Shown here piece after piece: positions 40,775-50,251 of a stretch of DNA of 64,000 bases; the stretch's first letter is position 1, and every line of letters starts with the position of its first letter. The position numbers were made by a program, and so were the translations under genes. This DNA is from Aminobacter carboxidus (GTDB lineage Bacteria; Pseudomonadota; Alphaproteobacteria; Rhizobiales; Rhizobiaceae). Where the stretch lies: NCBI RefSeq assembly GCF_014863355.1, contig NZ_JACZEP010000004.1, forward strand, positions 372,001 through 436,000, written 5' to 3'. The notes beneath the pieces are model-generated. The model saw nothing but the letters and a program-made list of their open reading frames with translations. It was not told where the DNA came from and did no database searches.

Positions 40775-41944
40775 TTAGGTTGCAGCCTCGAAGACAGGAA
40801 GGCTGGCCTCGATCATGTCTGCGGTGCCGGTCAGGCTGATCCGGAAATCCGTGGGCCGGTCGAAGAGCGTTCCCGGCATCACGAAGACACCATGGTCCGC
40901 CAGTCTGCGGGTGAACCCAACCGCATCGCCGCGCGGCGCGCGGCCCCAGAGGTAGAATGTCCCTTCTGGCTTGGTCATACAGTAGCCCCACTGCGTCAGC
41001 GCGCCGTGCAGCCGGTCGCGTTTACGCTGCAGTTCACCGATGTCGATGCTCATCCTTTCAAGATCGCCGACCGCATATTGCAGCGGCGCATCGGGAAAAT
41101 TCCAGCCGCCACCAACCTGCGACGTCAACGCCGCGGCACGCAGGGCTTGCTTGTCGGCTTCGGGCATGGACGGGCAGATTGCGAGGTAGCCGATGCGCAG
41201 GCCCGGGGCGAGCAGGATCTTGGCGTAGCTGTAGTCGATGAGCGTGTGGGGATAGACGGCGGCGGGGCTGGTGAACGGCACGCCGTCAAAGCGGATGCGG
41301 CGATAGGGTTCGTCGGACAGGATGAAGATCGGGCGGCCAAACTCCGCCGACTTCCGGTTGAGCATGGCGGCGAGTTCGGCCAGGCGTTCCCGGCTGTAGA
41401 TGACGCCCGTCGGATTGTGCGGCGTGTTGACCACCACGATCCGTGTGCGCGGCGAGATCGCAGCCTCGATGACAGCCACGTCGAGGTCGAATGTTCCTTC
41501 GGCGAGCGGGGCCGGGACCGGTACAGCATTGCGGGCGCGCAGCGTGGTGGCGTAGCAGAACCAGCCCGGCAGCGGGATGATGCATTCGTCGCCAGGGTCA
41601 AGCAGCAGGGAAAAGGCAAGCGCGATCGCCCCGAAGGCGCCCTGTGTCATCGCGATGTCCTCGGGGCAGAACGGCAGCCCGAGTTCGGCGCCAAGAGCCT
41701 CGGCAATCACCGTGCGCGGTTCCTCTTCGCTGGTCTTGTAAGCGAACCAGTTCGCGCTTTTCGGCTCCATCCTAGCCTGGATCGCCGCCACCATCGCCGG
41801 CAGCGGCATCTCATGCGGATTGCCGAAAGTGAGATCGGCGCGCACATCCTTGTCGTCGACGCCGTCGCGATAGCTGTTGAAGAACCTGAAGACCGTGTCG
41901 ATGGCGTCGGCCGACGAAATCGCTCGTGCGGACAGAATGCTCAT
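40775..41944 (-). CDS. Class I/II PLP-dependent aminotransferase
   Basis: Product of 389 residues from ATG 41944, with GGGAG seven bases upstream; a frame extension to 42355 is unsupported. Fold-type I aminotransferase features are [44 protein letters not shown] (the conserved Asn), LSDEPYRRI (Asp-x-x-Tyr) and the PLP lysine in [17 protein letters not shown], then FRISLTG with the carboxylate-binding Arg. The substrate amino acid is unknown. The 235 bases upstream (41945-42179) hold nothing recognisable. Confidence 0.9.
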   Translation of the reverse strand: MSILSARAISSADAIDTVFRFFNSYRDGVDDKDVRADLTFGNPHEMPLPAMVAAIQARMEPKSANWFAYKTSEEEPRTVIAEALGAELGLPFCPEDIAMTQGAFGAIALAFSLLLDPGDECIIPLPGWFCYATTLRARNAVPVPAPLAEGTFDLDVAVIEAAISPRTRIVVVNTPHNPTGVIYSRERLAELAAMLNRKSAEFGRPIFILSDEPYRRIRFDGVPFTSPAAVYPHTLIDYSYAKILLAPGLRIGYLAICPSMPEADKQALRAAALTSQVGGGWNFPDAPLQYAVGDLERMSIDIGELQRKRDRLHGALTQWGYCMTKPEGTFYLWGRAPRGDAVGFTRRLADHGVFVMPGTLFDRPTDFRISLTGTADMIEASLPVFEAAT

Positions 41945-42179
41945 AGGGTCGCTCCCGATGCTCGGCAAAGCATGCGCCTGGGCAGCGCCGGAGTAAACGG
42001 GGCGTTCAGGCGAGCCCAGTAACCCGCTCGCATGGAGCGGATTCGGCCGGTCGAGCAGCCTTGGCAGCAGCCGGAGGTTCAGATCTCGACAACGGTGAGC
42101 GCCTGGACGAACGACGCGAGGGAATGCGCGACCCTGGCGCGGCCAGCCATTGCTGACCGCCCAACCGCTGATCTTGTTT

Positions 42180-42401
42180 CTACTTCCTGGCAGATTTGCC
42201 GGCACCAGCGGACGCTGCACTTGCCGCAAGCTCGGCTTCCTTTTCCAGCCGCAAGGCGCGTAAGCGCAGTGTCTTTTCCTCGCGCTGCTGAACGACGGCA
42301 TCCATCTCGGAGTTGATCCGGTTGCGGGCCAGAGATTGCGACTGCGTCTTGCCAAAGGCTGACTCGGCCTGCTCTCGTGCCTTGCTCTGGGAGTCGGTCA
42401 T
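42180..42401 (-). CDS. Small charged coiled-coil hypothetical protein
   Basis: Product of 73 residues from ATG 42401 with AGGGA eight bases upstream. It is rich in Lys, Arg, Glu, Gln and Ala (TDSQSKAREQAESAFGKTQ, then REEKTLRLRALRLEKEAEL) and is predicted as one long helix with an Ala/Ser/Lys tail. No named family is recognised. It lies downstream of the cold-shock gene beyond a strong terminator, so it has its own promoter. Confidence 0.65.
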   Translation of the reverse strand: MTDSQSKAREQAESAFGKTQSQSLARNRINSEMDAVVQQREEKTLRLRALRLEKEAELAASAASAGAGKSARK

Positions 42402-42447
42402 GCTTGTATCCCTACAGTTTCGAAAAAACGGCCTGAGCGCTGCCAAC

Positions 42448-42477
42448 AAAAAAGCCAGGCAATTGCCTGGCTTTTTT
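42448..42477 (-). terminator. Bidirectional intrinsic terminator after the cold-shock gene
   Basis: A perfect 30-base palindrome: AAAAAAGCCAGGC-AATT-GCCTGGCTTTTTT. The 7-base GC-rich stem inside A/T-runs works as a rho-independent terminator in both directions. It lies 62 bases past the cspA stop. Confidence 0.9.
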
Positions 42478-42539
42478 AGTCGCTCGCGCCCTATGACGGT
42501 GCCAGTACATCCGTGGTCACCGAAGGGCACAAAGACCGA

Positions 42540-42749
42540 TCAGGCAGCCTGCAGCTGACCCGCAGACATCTTGCCCGACTTGTTGTCGCGCTCCATCTCG
42601 TAGGCGATCTTCTGGCCTTCGACGATTTCGCGCATGCCAGCCCGCTCGACAGCGGAGATGTGGACGAACACGTCCGGGCCGCCGTTGTCAGGCTGAATGA
42701 AGCCGAAGCCCTTGGTAGCATTGAACCATTTCACTGTGCCAGTGGTCAT
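42540..42749 (-). CDS. cspA: Cold-shock protein (CspA family)
   Basis: Product of 69 residues from ATG 42749 behind AGGGG. It is a single OB-fold cold-shock domain with both RNA-binding motifs: KWFNATKGFGFIQP (RNP-1) and DVFVHIS (RNP-2), ending KMSAGQLQAA. It binds single-stranded nucleic acid and acts as an RNA chaperone. It is preceded by a long AT-rich leader (42750-43076, no gene) that is likely the 5' untranslated region typical of csp mRNAs, and followed by the terminator at 42448-42477. Confidence 0.96.
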   Translation of the reverse strand: MTTGTVKWFNATKGFGFIQPDNGGPDVFVHISAVERAGMREIVEGQKIAYEMERDNKSGKMSAGQLQAA

Positions 42750-43076
42750 AACAAACCCCTTTTCATGGCAATATTGATCGACAGCCAAGCGACTGCGTGG
42801 CTGTTTACATCGCGATTTTATTTGAAGGGATGTTCGTTGGCGCACAGCGTCTTTGCGCAATAACAAAAATCGAACAAGCAAATATCGACAACCGGTATTT
42901 ATATTCATTAGCTGTCGCTGTCAATTTTATTATTCTGCTCGCGAAAACGGCCGCCCCGTGAAGGGGAATTGCCATCTCGACGGGATGCAGGGCCACCGGC
43001 GCGGCCGCATCTCCATTGACGGCCAGACATCGATGTCGAGCGACGATGCATCGTCGCGCCAGACGGACCGGGGCTG
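42750..43076 (-). promoter_or_regulatory. AT-rich leader/promoter region of cspA
   Basis: This 327-base stretch has no credible gene. About 42850-42945 is conspicuously AT-rich for this genome (repeated ATAAC, AAATATC, TTTATATTC, TTTTATTATT), as expected for the promoter and long untranslated leader of a cold-shock gene reading leftwards. The exact promoter cannot be fixed by eye. Confidence 0.45.
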
Positions 43077-43562
43077 CTATTTCAGCATGACGACGGCTTC
43101 AACCTCGAACAGCATCGGGTCGACGGCCAGCTTGGGAACGGGGATCAGGGTCTGCGCCGGCAGCGTGTCGCCGAACATTTCCTTGACGCTCTCGGTCAGC
43201 ACGCCGAGCTTGGACATGTCGTGATCGACCACGAACACGGTGAGCTTGGCGACCTGATCGGGCTTGGCGCCGAGTGCATCGAGCGCGCTGCGCAAATTGG
43301 CGTAGGCCTGCTTCACCTGGACGGCGAAGTCGGGCGACAGGCCGCCGGTGGCATCCTGGCCGCCCTGCCCTGAAATGTAGGCCACCCGGGCACCGGCGGG
43401 CACGATCACCGCCGTGCTGTAGCCGTTCGGCGAGGGATCATACAGGCTCGGTGGATTGACGATGGTCAACTTGAGATCGCTCTCGTTGGCTGTCGTTATG
43501 GTGGGAACTGCCATGGTCATGATGAGGCCTCCGATAAGCAGGTGCTTGATTGCGCGTGACAT
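43077..43562 (-). CDS. RidA/YjgF family protein with signal peptide
   Basis: Product of 161 residues from ATG 43562. The first 27 residues (basic start, then HLLIGGLIMTMAVPTITTA) form a signal peptide, so it is probably periplasmic. The rest is a RidA-like domain: GYSTAVIVPAGARVAYISGQGGQD, VKQAYANLRSALDALGAKPDQVAKLTVFVVD and PAQTLIPVPKLAVDPMLFEVEAVV. The catalytic Arg of true enamine deaminases (in the R-x-C/V-x-V context) is replaced: the segment reads AQTLIPV. It is divergent from a TetR regulator with an operator between them. Confidence 0.85.
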   Translation of the reverse strand: MSRAIKHLLIGGLIMTMAVPTITTANESDLKLTIVNPPSLYDPSPNGYSTAVIVPAGARVAYISGQGGQDATGGLSPDFAVQVKQAYANLRSALDALGAKPDQVAKLTVFVVDHDMSKLGVLTESVKEMFGDTLPAQTLIPVPKLAVDPMLFEVEAVVMLK

Positions 43563-43645
43563 GAATTCTCTCTTGGCTCTGCAGACCGGGAGCAACGTGC
43601 CCTCAATGCCTGCACGATCGACCTTCGACACATCGTCGACAGGAT

Positions 43646-43690
43646 GACTCGTACGATGTGCAATTTGTCGTATGGTACGTCGTACGAGTC
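43646..43690. promoter_or_regulatory. TetR-type operator, 11-bp perfect inverted arms
   Basis: GACTCGTACGA (43646-43656) and TCGTACGAGTC (43680-43690) are exact inverted repeats; each contains the self-complementary TCGTACGA, and the spacer holds further TCGTA/GTACG half-sites. The site lies 84 bases upstream of the ridA-like start and 69 bases upstream of the tetR start, so it can control both. Confidence 0.75.
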
Positions 43691-43758
43691 AACTGCACGG
43701 CATCGACATTCCTGACGCTGCCTGCCAAAAACGCGGCTCCGACCTGCGAGGAAGACGA

Positions 43759-44454
43759 ATGGTGGCCAAACGTAGCGGCGCCCAGAGCAAACGGGCCCGG
43801 CCCGGTGAATTGCCCCGGCCGGTGCAGGAACCGCGCAATGAACCGCCGCTCTCGCTGGAGCGCATCGTCGTGACCGCGGTCGAGCTCCTGGATGCCCAGG
43901 GGATCGACGGATTGACGATGCGGCGGCTGGCCGAGCGCCTCGGCTCGGGCGTGATGAGCCTGTACTGGCACGTCGACAACAAGGAGGATGTCTTTGACCT
44001 GGCGCTCGACAAGGTGCTCGAGTATCGCGGAGCGCCTGAAGCGACAGAGCCTCAGGAGTGGCGCGCGGAGGTCATCCATGTGCTCGAAGACTGGCGCACC
44101 AGCATGCTGCGCCATCCCTGGTCGGCATCGCTGCTGCCGCGCCGGGCGCTCGGACCGAACATCCTCGGTCGCCTGGAACTGCTGAGCAGGACCTTGTCAG
44201 AGGCCGGTGTGGCGGATGCCGACCTGAACGTCGCGATCTGGTCGCTGTGGAACCATGTGATGGGCTCCACCATCACCCGGGCGAGCTTCGAGCTGTCGGA
44301 CGACGACAAGGCCGCAGCACAACAGCGCCTCACAGGCCTCAGCGAGCGCTACCCGACCATCGAACGCTCTCGCCTGCTGCTGGACAGCGATTGGGACGGC
44401 ACCTTCCGGCAAGGCCTCGACTTCCTGCTCGACGGCCTTGCCCCAAGGCAATGA
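43759..44454 (+). CDS. TetR/AcrR family transcriptional regulator (TetR_C_1 type)
   Basis: Product of 231 residues from ATG 43759 with GAGGAAG in front. After a basic 30-residue leader comes the TetR helix-turn-helix (SLERIVVTAVELLDAQGI, then LTMRRLAERLGSGVMSLYWHVDNKEDVFDLAL). The C-terminal ligand domain resembles that of TetR itself (HPWSASLLPRR, NHVMGSTITRASFEL). It most likely represses the divergent RidA-like gene and itself through the palindromic site at 43646-43690. The ligand is unknown. Confidence 0.92.
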   Translation: MVAKRSGAQSKRARPGELPRPVQEPRNEPPLSLERIVVTAVELLDAQGIDGLTMRRLAERLGSGVMSLYWHVDNKEDVFDLALDKVLEYRGAPEATEPQEWRAEVIHVLEDWRTSMLRHPWSASLLPRRALGPNILGRLELLSRTLSEAGVADADLNVAIWSLWNHVMGSTITRASFELSDDDKAAAQQRLTGLSERYPTIERSRLLLDSDWDGTFRQGLDFLLDGLAPRQ

Positions 44455-44494
44455 ACATTCGTCATTTGCCGGGCGAGACGGTGGGCCCTTCCTG

Positions 44495-44695
44495 CTAGCG
44501 CTGCATGCACCAATTCTTGGGCAGATGCTTTGGCCTGGCCATGGACAGGCCGGCGCGGAGGGCCTCGTCAAGGTCAGGTGTAAGGTATGCCGTCTCCGGG
44601 CCGCCACCGAAATGGTTGACCCGATGGCTCCCGCCTCTCTTGCTCATGAGAATTCCAACCAGCCTTAGCTGCTCCTGCACTTCGCGATATCTCAT
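44495..44695 (-). CDS. Small hypothetical protein, possibly HicA-like
   Basis: Product of 66 residues from ATG 44695, with GGGGA about ten bases upstream. The pattern is a helix (MRYREVQEQLRLVGI), then KRGGSHRVNHFGGG, whose G-S-H resembles the catalytic strand of HicA mRNA interferases, then a Pro/Lys-rich end. It is shorter at the C-terminus than usual HicA, and no HicB-like antitoxin is adjacent. It may be a real small protein or a degraded toxin. It converges with the TetR gene. Confidence 0.4.
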   Translation of the reverse strand: MRYREVQEQLRLVGILMSKRGGSHRVNHFGGGPETAYLTPDLDEALRAGLSMARPKHLPKNWCMQR

Positions 44696-45011
44696 TGGCT
44701 GCAATCCCCGCCATTCCCAGAAATCCCCCAGCAACATTAGTGAGCACTAAAATCATCTGGCGAGCAAGGATTGGGTTAACAAATGGTGAATCTTCCCATT
44801 TTGCGTTCGGCGATAGGACATCGTCTCGGCCCCTCTTTCGGCGAGACGACACCGACTTTGCCGCCTCTATTTGCTTGTTGGGAGGAACCCTATGGCGACC
44901 CAATGGGTTGAGGCCATGGAGCGAAGACCCAGAACCACCTTTTCGCTTCATCAGCGGGGCCTGCCGCGACCCCCTCCCGGCAGGCCTTCGCTGTTTCAAG
45001 GCGCGAGCGCT

Positions 45012-45460
45012 TCATGGGTTCACAGCAGGCACTGCGCTGCGGGAATGGTCGAGATACTCGATCAGTGCCTTGCGGAGTCTGGCAGCCATGCGCGTGACGG
45101 CGTGGTAGTCCCGAAAATGCTGCGGTCGTCGAACATGGCCTCCTCCATGAGGTCTTCGCCCTTGCGACAGGAGGCGATCGCCCTGTAGGCGATGGCAGTC
45201 GAGTTCAGGGCAGGAGCCGTGGTCAGCAGCTCTTCGGCAGTGTTCAGCGCGCAATTCATCCAGGCCCTCTGAGACGCTGCAAGGCTCGGCCACACGACGG
45301 GATCGAGCTCGACGATGGCATGCGCCATGGGCGGGGCTGCGAGGCTCAAGCCAAAACCCAGCATCATCGAAGCAAAATGTGCCGCTGCCATGGATTCCCC
45401 CACCGAGGCAGACAGGGTGCAGCCGGAACTCGGCTCGACGCGTGAATTCTGGTGTGTCAT
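45012..45460 (-). pseudogene. Small exported hypothetical protein with apparent frameshift
   Basis: From ATG 45460 (or 45391) the frame encodes a signal-peptide-like start (ASMMLGFGLSLAAPPMAHA), then ELDPVVWPSLAASQRAWMN, a Cys, and CRKGEDLMEEAMFDDRSIF. At about 45110-45117 the character changes: the current frame reads an unnatural GTTTPSRAWLPDSARH and stops at 45062, while the neighbouring frame continues as RDYHAVTRMAARLRKALIEY and stops at 45012. One missing C (TTTCGGGAC instead of TTTCCGGGAC on the coding strand) would join them. It is either an inactivating deletion or a sequencing error. The function is unknown. Confidence 0.55.
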
Positions 45461-45485
45461 GCTCATGTTTCTTTGGTGCTTTTCT

Positions 45486-45500
45486 TGATTAAAGAACTCA
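45486..45500 (+). promoter_or_regulatory. Candidate RirA iron-responsive operator (TGA-N9-TCA)
   Basis: TGATTAAAGAACTCA matches the TGA-N9-TCA core described for RirA-controlled iron operators in rhizobia. It lies 67 bases upstream of the exbB start and 26 bases upstream of the divergent small exported protein. The core alone is weak evidence (about 16 chance matches expected in 64 kb), but its position before the iron island supports it. Confidence 0.4.
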
Positions 45501-45566
45501 ACAATGTTAGAGGCCCGGCACAACACCTGCCTTTGAGTCATTTCGTTGCGATCGGAGACTGCGGAC

Positions 45567-46778
45567 ATGAGAAGCATCTGGGGCATCACAAGCGCCGGGA
45601 CGGCTTTTCCGTCGCAATGTCGCGGTCGCTCGATGCATGTCATCGCGGCAGCACTGTGCGTCGTCTTGAGTGCCGGCGCCGCTTTCGCCCAGCAGAGCGC
45701 GCCAGCAACGGTCGAGCCTTCGGCACCTGCCACGGCCGCTCCGGTGGCCCAGACCAATCCGCCTGCGGTAGCTGCCGAGACGCCGGCCGGCCAGCCCGCA
45801 GCGCAGGCCGCGCCTGCTGCTGCTTCCACGCCCACGACGAATTCCGGAGCACCTGCAGCCGAGCCGGCTCAGCCGACTGGCAACGGCGCAGCGCAACCAG
45901 GTACCGTTGCCAGCGATCCAGCAGCGACTGCACCGGCAGTGGCTCCGGAAGCCGGGCAGCCTGCCGTGTCGACGCCCATCGACACGACCGTCGGCGCGCC
46001 CGCCGGCACCGACGTCCCCAAGAGCCTGCTGCCGCATGACCTGTCGCCGTGGGGCATGTTCATGGCCGCCGACTGGGTGGTCAAGGCGGTGATGATCGGC
46101 CTTGCTTTCGCCTCGCTGATCACCTGGACGGTGTGGCTTGCCAAGTCGCTCGAGATCGCCGCTTCCAAGGCGCGGCTGAAGAAGGCGCTGCGCGGCATTC
46201 TTCATGCCCGCAGGCTGGCCGACGCTTCGCAGGCGCTCGGCGACCGAGCCGGCATCGGCAGCGTGCTTGTTCGCGCCGCCGTCGAGGAGTTCGAAATGTC
46301 GGGCCACGAATTCGGCCAGGCCGACGCTTCCGGCATCAAGGAGCGCGTCGAGTCGCGGCTGATGCGCATCCAGGCGCAGGCCGGTCGCCGCCTCAGCCGC
46401 GGCACCGGCGTGCTCGCCACCATCGGCTCGACGGCACCTTTCGTCGGCCTGTTCGGCACCGTCTGGGGCATCATGAACTCGTTCATCGGCATCTCGGAAT
46501 CACAGACCACCAACCTCGCGGTTGTCGCACCCGGCATCGCCGAAGCGCTGCTGGCGACCGCCGTCGGCCTGATCGCCGCCATCCCGGCTGTCGTGATCTA
46601 CAATGTCTTCGCCCGCTCGATCACCGGCTACCGCCAGGGCCTCGCCGACGCCGCCGCTGGCGTGCAGCGCTTGGTCAGCCGCGATCTCGACCGCCAGCCG
46701 CAGCGCAGCGAGCGCTCGCAGCCGGCGAATGAAGCCGTGCGCGGCAACGGGCGCATCGCGCCCGCGGTCGCTGTGTAG
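45567..46778 (+). CDS. exbB: TonB-system energizer ExbB
   Basis: Product of 403 residues from ATG 45567. A signal sequence ([17 protein letters not shown]) is followed by a 110-residue Pro/Ala/Thr-rich periplasmic linker, then the MotA/TolQ/ExbB channel domain with three helices: [43 protein letters not shown] and [21 protein letters not shown]. With ExbD it uses the proton gradient to energise TonB. It is the first gene of exbB-exbD-tonB and of the whole iron island. The long linker is typical of alphaproteobacterial ExbB. Confidence 0.95.
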   Translation: MRSIWGITSAGTAFPSQCRGRSMHVIAAALCVVLSAGAAFAQQSAPATVEPSAPATAAPVAQTNPPAVAAETPAGQPAAQAAPAAASTPTTNSGAPAAEPAQPTGNGAAQPGTVASDPAATAPAVAPEAGQPAVSTPIDTTVGAPAGTDVPKSLLPHDLSPWGMFMAADWVVKAVMIGLAFASLITWTVWLAKSLEIAASKARLKKALRGILHARRLADASQALGDRAGIGSVLVRAAVEEFEMSGHEFGQADASGIKERVESRLMRIQAQAGRRLSRGTGVLATIGSTAPFVGLFGTVWGIMNSFIGISESQTTNLAVVAPGIAEALLATAVGLIAAIPAVVIYNVFARSITGYRQGLADAAAGVQRLVSRDLDRQPQRSERSQPANEAVRGNGRIAPAVAV

Positions 46779-46788
46779 GAGACGGGCC

Positions 46789-47246
<458 letters not shown>

Positions 47247-47250
<4 letters not shown>

Positions 47251-48158
47251 GCGCGGCAACTCACGAGGCGTTCAGCTTCGGCGGCATCAGCCGTGGCGAG
47301 GCCGTGTTGTGGTCGACGGCAGCAGCCGTCATCCTCTCCGTCCACATGGCCGGTGCCTGGTATCTCAACCAGCAGCCGCCGATGATGATGGAAGACATGC
47401 AGGCCCAATCGGCCGTGATGATCGACCTCGCGCCGATGGCGATGGCTCCAGAGGCCGTGCAGCAGGACGCCACCGACATGGTCGACAGCGCAGCGGCCGA
47501 AAGCGTCGAGGAAGTATCCGAGACCATTCCGCCCGATCCCGTCGAGCCGGTGACCGAGCCCGTTGAACCGCTCGAGCAGGTCGCCGAACTGACGCCGGAA
47601 CCGCTGGAAGAGGTCACCGAGGCCGAACCAATCGAGGAAGTGATCCCCGACATCGTCGAGGCACCGCTGCCCGAGGTGGCGATGGCGATCCCTGAACCGC
47701 GTCCAGAGGTCAAGAAGCCGAAGCCGGTGGAAAAGCCGGTCCGCGAAAAGAAGCCGGTGCAGAAGAAGCCGGAGCCGGTCAAGCAAGCCAAGGTCGAGAA
47801 GAAGCCGGCGCCGAGCGCTCCCGCCGCGAAGAAGTCGGCACAGAATGCCGACAGCGTACGCGCACCCGCGCCCGGCCAGGGCGGCGGCAAGGCGATGTCG
47901 CCGGCGCGCTGGCAATCGCGCGTGTTTGCCCATCTGAACAGGCACAAGCCGCGCAACGCGCGCAACCGGGGCGTTGTCCAGGTGCAGTTCTCGTTCAATG
48001 CCGGCGGCGACGTGCTGTCGGTGAAGCTGCTCAATTCGTCGGGCGACCCGGCGCTGGACGAAGCCGCCGTCAGTTTGGTCCGCCGTTCGTCGCCGATACC
48101 GGCGCCGCCGCCGGCGGTGCCGACGAGCATCGTGGTGCCCATCGATTTCAAGCGCTAA
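47247..48158 (+). CDS. tonB: Energy transducer TonB
   Basis: Product of 303 residues. An N-terminal helix (VLWSTAAAVILSVHMAGAWYL) contains the SxxxH motif for ExbB contact. A long periplasmic Pro/Glu then Pro/Lys-rich spacer (many EPVEPLEQ- and KKPEPVK-like repeats) follows, and a C-terminal TonB domain of about 90 residues (SPARWQSRVFAHLNRHKP; GVVQVQFSFNAGGDVLSVKLL; SSPIPAPP). It passes energy to outer-membrane receptors such as the one at 50252-52558. Coupled to exbD by ATGA overlap. Confidence 0.95.
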
Positions 48159-48531
48159 CAGCCGCCTGCCCCGTGGGTCATGGGGCAGTGCAGGCTTCAT
48201 CGCATGATTGCTGCTCGCAGCCGGCCGACAGGGCCGGTTGGCGACGGGCTTGCCTCCCGGCAAGCATCCTGTGTTGTTTCTGCTACACCCGTAAAACTTT
48301 GTTGCTGCGACAATTGATGCGGGCCGCCCAGCGGCCGTCGCGGTTAGTCCAGCAGAATCAAACACTAAACATGATAAAAACAGGAAGGTTTTAGGCCGGA
48401 GTCCCGGCAACGCCGGAGATTTCCCTAAGGTGTTGGGGTTGCAGGCACTTTTTTGATGGCCTATCGAACCTCTGTCGCAGCCGCCCCAGGCATGCGCGAT
48501 CGGAACTGGTGCAAAAACAAGAGTGAGAAAA
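48159..48531. other. Gene-free spacer between tonB and the sigma factor gene
   Basis: The spacer has no credible gene. Two hairpins follow tonB: CTGCCCC/GGGGCAG (48166-48188) and GCTTGCC-TCCC-GGCAAGC (48248-48265); the second is followed by a T-rich GTGTTGTTTCTG and is the better terminator candidate. The right part, an AT-richer stretch around 48340-48400, presumably holds the fecI promoter; no TGA-N9-TCA box is seen in it. Confidence 0.5.
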
Positions 48532-49035
48532 ATGGCACTCACCAGGCTGATGTCCAGCTTTGCTACGTTGCGTCCGCGCATCGAGGCGCTGACGCGCGGC
48601 CGCGTCGGCTGCAGCGCGACCGCTGAAGACATCGTTCAGGATACGTGGATCCGGCTGTCCAATGTCCGCAACGACGATGCCATCGACAACCATGCCGCCT
48701 TCACCATGCAGGCGGCGAAGAATGCCGCCATCGGGCACTTCCGCAAGCAGCAGCGGCGCAGCGAGATCGACGCCGAGGTCAACGATCTTTTGTCGGCGTC
48801 GGTCGACGAAATCTCGCCCGAACGCATCGTCATGGGCCGCGACATGCTGCGCGCCGTCGACAAGGCACTGCAGACGATGCCGGAAAGAAGCCGACGCATC
48901 TTCCTGATGAACCGCGTCAACGGCATCTCGCACCGTGAGATCGCCCGCCAGCTCGGCATCAGCGACGAGGCGGTCTACTACCATATCCGGCGGGTTGTCG
49001 AACGCCTGGCCGAGCTGCGCGACAGCAACGGCTGA
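48532..49035 (+). CDS. FecI-like ECF RNA polymerase sigma factor
   Basis: Product of 167 residues from ATG 48532 (GTG 48523 is an alternative). Region 2 is SATAEDIVQDTWIRLSNV...NHAAFTMQAAKNAAIGHFRKQQRR, and region 4 is ALQTMPERSRRIFLMNRVNGISHREIARQLGISDEAVYYHI, with a helix-turn-helix for -35 recognition. This is the iron-starvation ECF group. It should transcribe the TonB receptor gene when FecR signals that the ferric ligand has bound. The fecR-like gene follows after 114 bases. Confidence 0.93.
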   Translation: MALTRLMSSFATLRPRIEALTRGRVGCSATAEDIVQDTWIRLSNVRNDDAIDNHAAFTMQAAKNAAIGHFRKQQRRSEIDAEVNDLLSASVDEISPERIVMGRDMLRAVDKALQTMPERSRRIFLMNRVNGISHREIARQLGISDEAVYYHIRRVVERLAELRDSNG

Positions 49036-49149
49036 CCTGATCCAAGATTTATTTTGCCGTGACGCTTAGGCGTGGTGCCATCTCGCGTGTCTATGATAGC
49101 AAGATGGTTAGTGTGCCCAAACAGATGGGCACCGCTTACGTGACTGGTG

Positions 49150-50121
49150 ATGGGCAAAGGGCAACAACGATCCGAAATCGACCGTGGCGTCGCACTGGAT
49201 GCGCGCGACTGGATCGTACGACTGACCGCCGGCAATGTCCGCCGGCAGGATCTTGACCGATTCCACGCCTGGCGCGCCCAGTCGCCGGAGCATGCGCGCG
49301 CATTCGCCCGCGAAAAGGAATTCTGGCAGTTGCTGCAGAACGTGGATGGCAGCGGCCTGGATGCCACTTCAGTAACTGCGCCAAGACAGCGCCAGGCTGT
49401 CAGCCGGCGCACATTTCTCGTTGGCGGTGCCGTGGCCGCCTCGGCGGCGGCGGTCGCTGCGCCGCGCGTGCTGAGCTGGATGCGGTCGGACTTCACAACC
49501 GGCGCCGGCGAGCAGGTGACCGCCACCCTGCCCGACCGCTCGACAATGCTGCTCAACACCAACAGCGCCGTCGACGTCGACTTCCAGCCGGGCCTGCGCC
49601 TGGTGAACCTGCTCTCGGGCGAAGTGGAGTTCTCGGTCAGGCCGGACACCGGCGCGCCGTTCCGGGTCGCAGCGCTTGGCGGCAACAGCGATGCCTTCGA
49701 AGGCACCTATACCGTGCGCTCCATCGCCGACGAAGTGACTGTCACGGCGTCGGCTGGAGCGATTGCCGTCACGGCCGGTGACAAGCATGCCCTGGCCAAC
49801 ACCGTGTCGCTCGCGCCCGGCCAGCAGACACGCTACCTCAGTGGCGAAGCGCCGATCGCGGCAGCCGAGGTGAACCTTGCGAGCGAACTGGCCTGGCGCG
49901 GCGGCCGCGTGGTGTTCGAGGGCAGACCGTTCAGCAGCGCGGTCGGCGAGCTTGGCCGCTATATCCCCGAGCGCCTCGTCATCGCCACGCACACGCATGA
50001 CGCGAGCCCGGTCAGCGCCGTGTTCCTGACACGCGACGCCCATGACGCGATCGAAGCTCTGGCCCAGACGCAAGGGATGACCGTGCACCGGGTTCCAGGC
50101 GTCGTCATCGTCATCTCCTGA
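49150..50121 (+). CDS. FecR-like anti-sigma/sigma-regulator
   Basis: Product of 323 residues from ATG 49150. The N-terminal cytoplasmic domain carries the DUF4880 pattern (ALDARDWIVRLTAGNV...DRFHAWRAQSPEHARAF), then one transmembrane helix that is Arg-led (RRTFLVGGAVAASAAAVAA), then the periplasmic FecR domain (GEQVTATLPDRSTMLLNTNSAV, LLSGEVEFSV) and a C-terminal STN-contact region ending in VIVIS. The twin-arginine start of the helix is common in this family. It links the receptor's STN domain to the sigma factor. Confidence 0.93.
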   Translation: MGKGQQRSEIDRGVALDARDWIVRLTAGNVRRQDLDRFHAWRAQSPEHARAFAREKEFWQLLQNVDGSGLDATSVTAPRQRQAVSRRTFLVGGAVAASAAAVAAPRVLSWMRSDFTTGAGEQVTATLPDRSTMLLNTNSAVDVDFQPGLRLVNLLSGEVEFSVRPDTGAPFRVAALGGNSDAFEGTYTVRSIADEVTVTASAGAIAVTAGDKHALANTVSLAPGQQTRYLSGEAPIAAAEVNLASELAWRGGRVVFEGRPFSSAVGELGRYIPERLVIATHTHDASPVSAVFLTRDAHDAIEALAQTQGMTVHRVPGVVIVIS

Positions 50122-50251
50122 TCCCAACGAACTCGACCCAACTTATTTCAGAAAAATCGCAACTGGCTGTTTAGGCAGTTGGCCCCGCCGCGCGTCACAC
50201 CATCGAGGGCGCTCGGTGGATGGGGCGCATGATTTTTTGGGGACCAGCGCG

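Noticed and set aside
40645-41000. Possible mobile-element attachment site at tRNA-Ser
   Set aside because: No integrase, no duplicated tRNA 3' end and no change in gene character were found downstream.
44892-45188. 98-codon frame preceded by a strong GGAGG ribosome-like site
   Set aside because: The product is Ser/Arg/Pro-rich without a recognisable pattern, and its second half is antisense to the frameshifted exported protein. The ribosome site alone is not enough.
50159-50182. Inverted repeat CAACTGGC/GCAGTTGG before the TonB receptor
   Set aside because: The arms are imperfect and short, there is no T-run, and it does not match a known FecI promoter or iron box; too weak to call.
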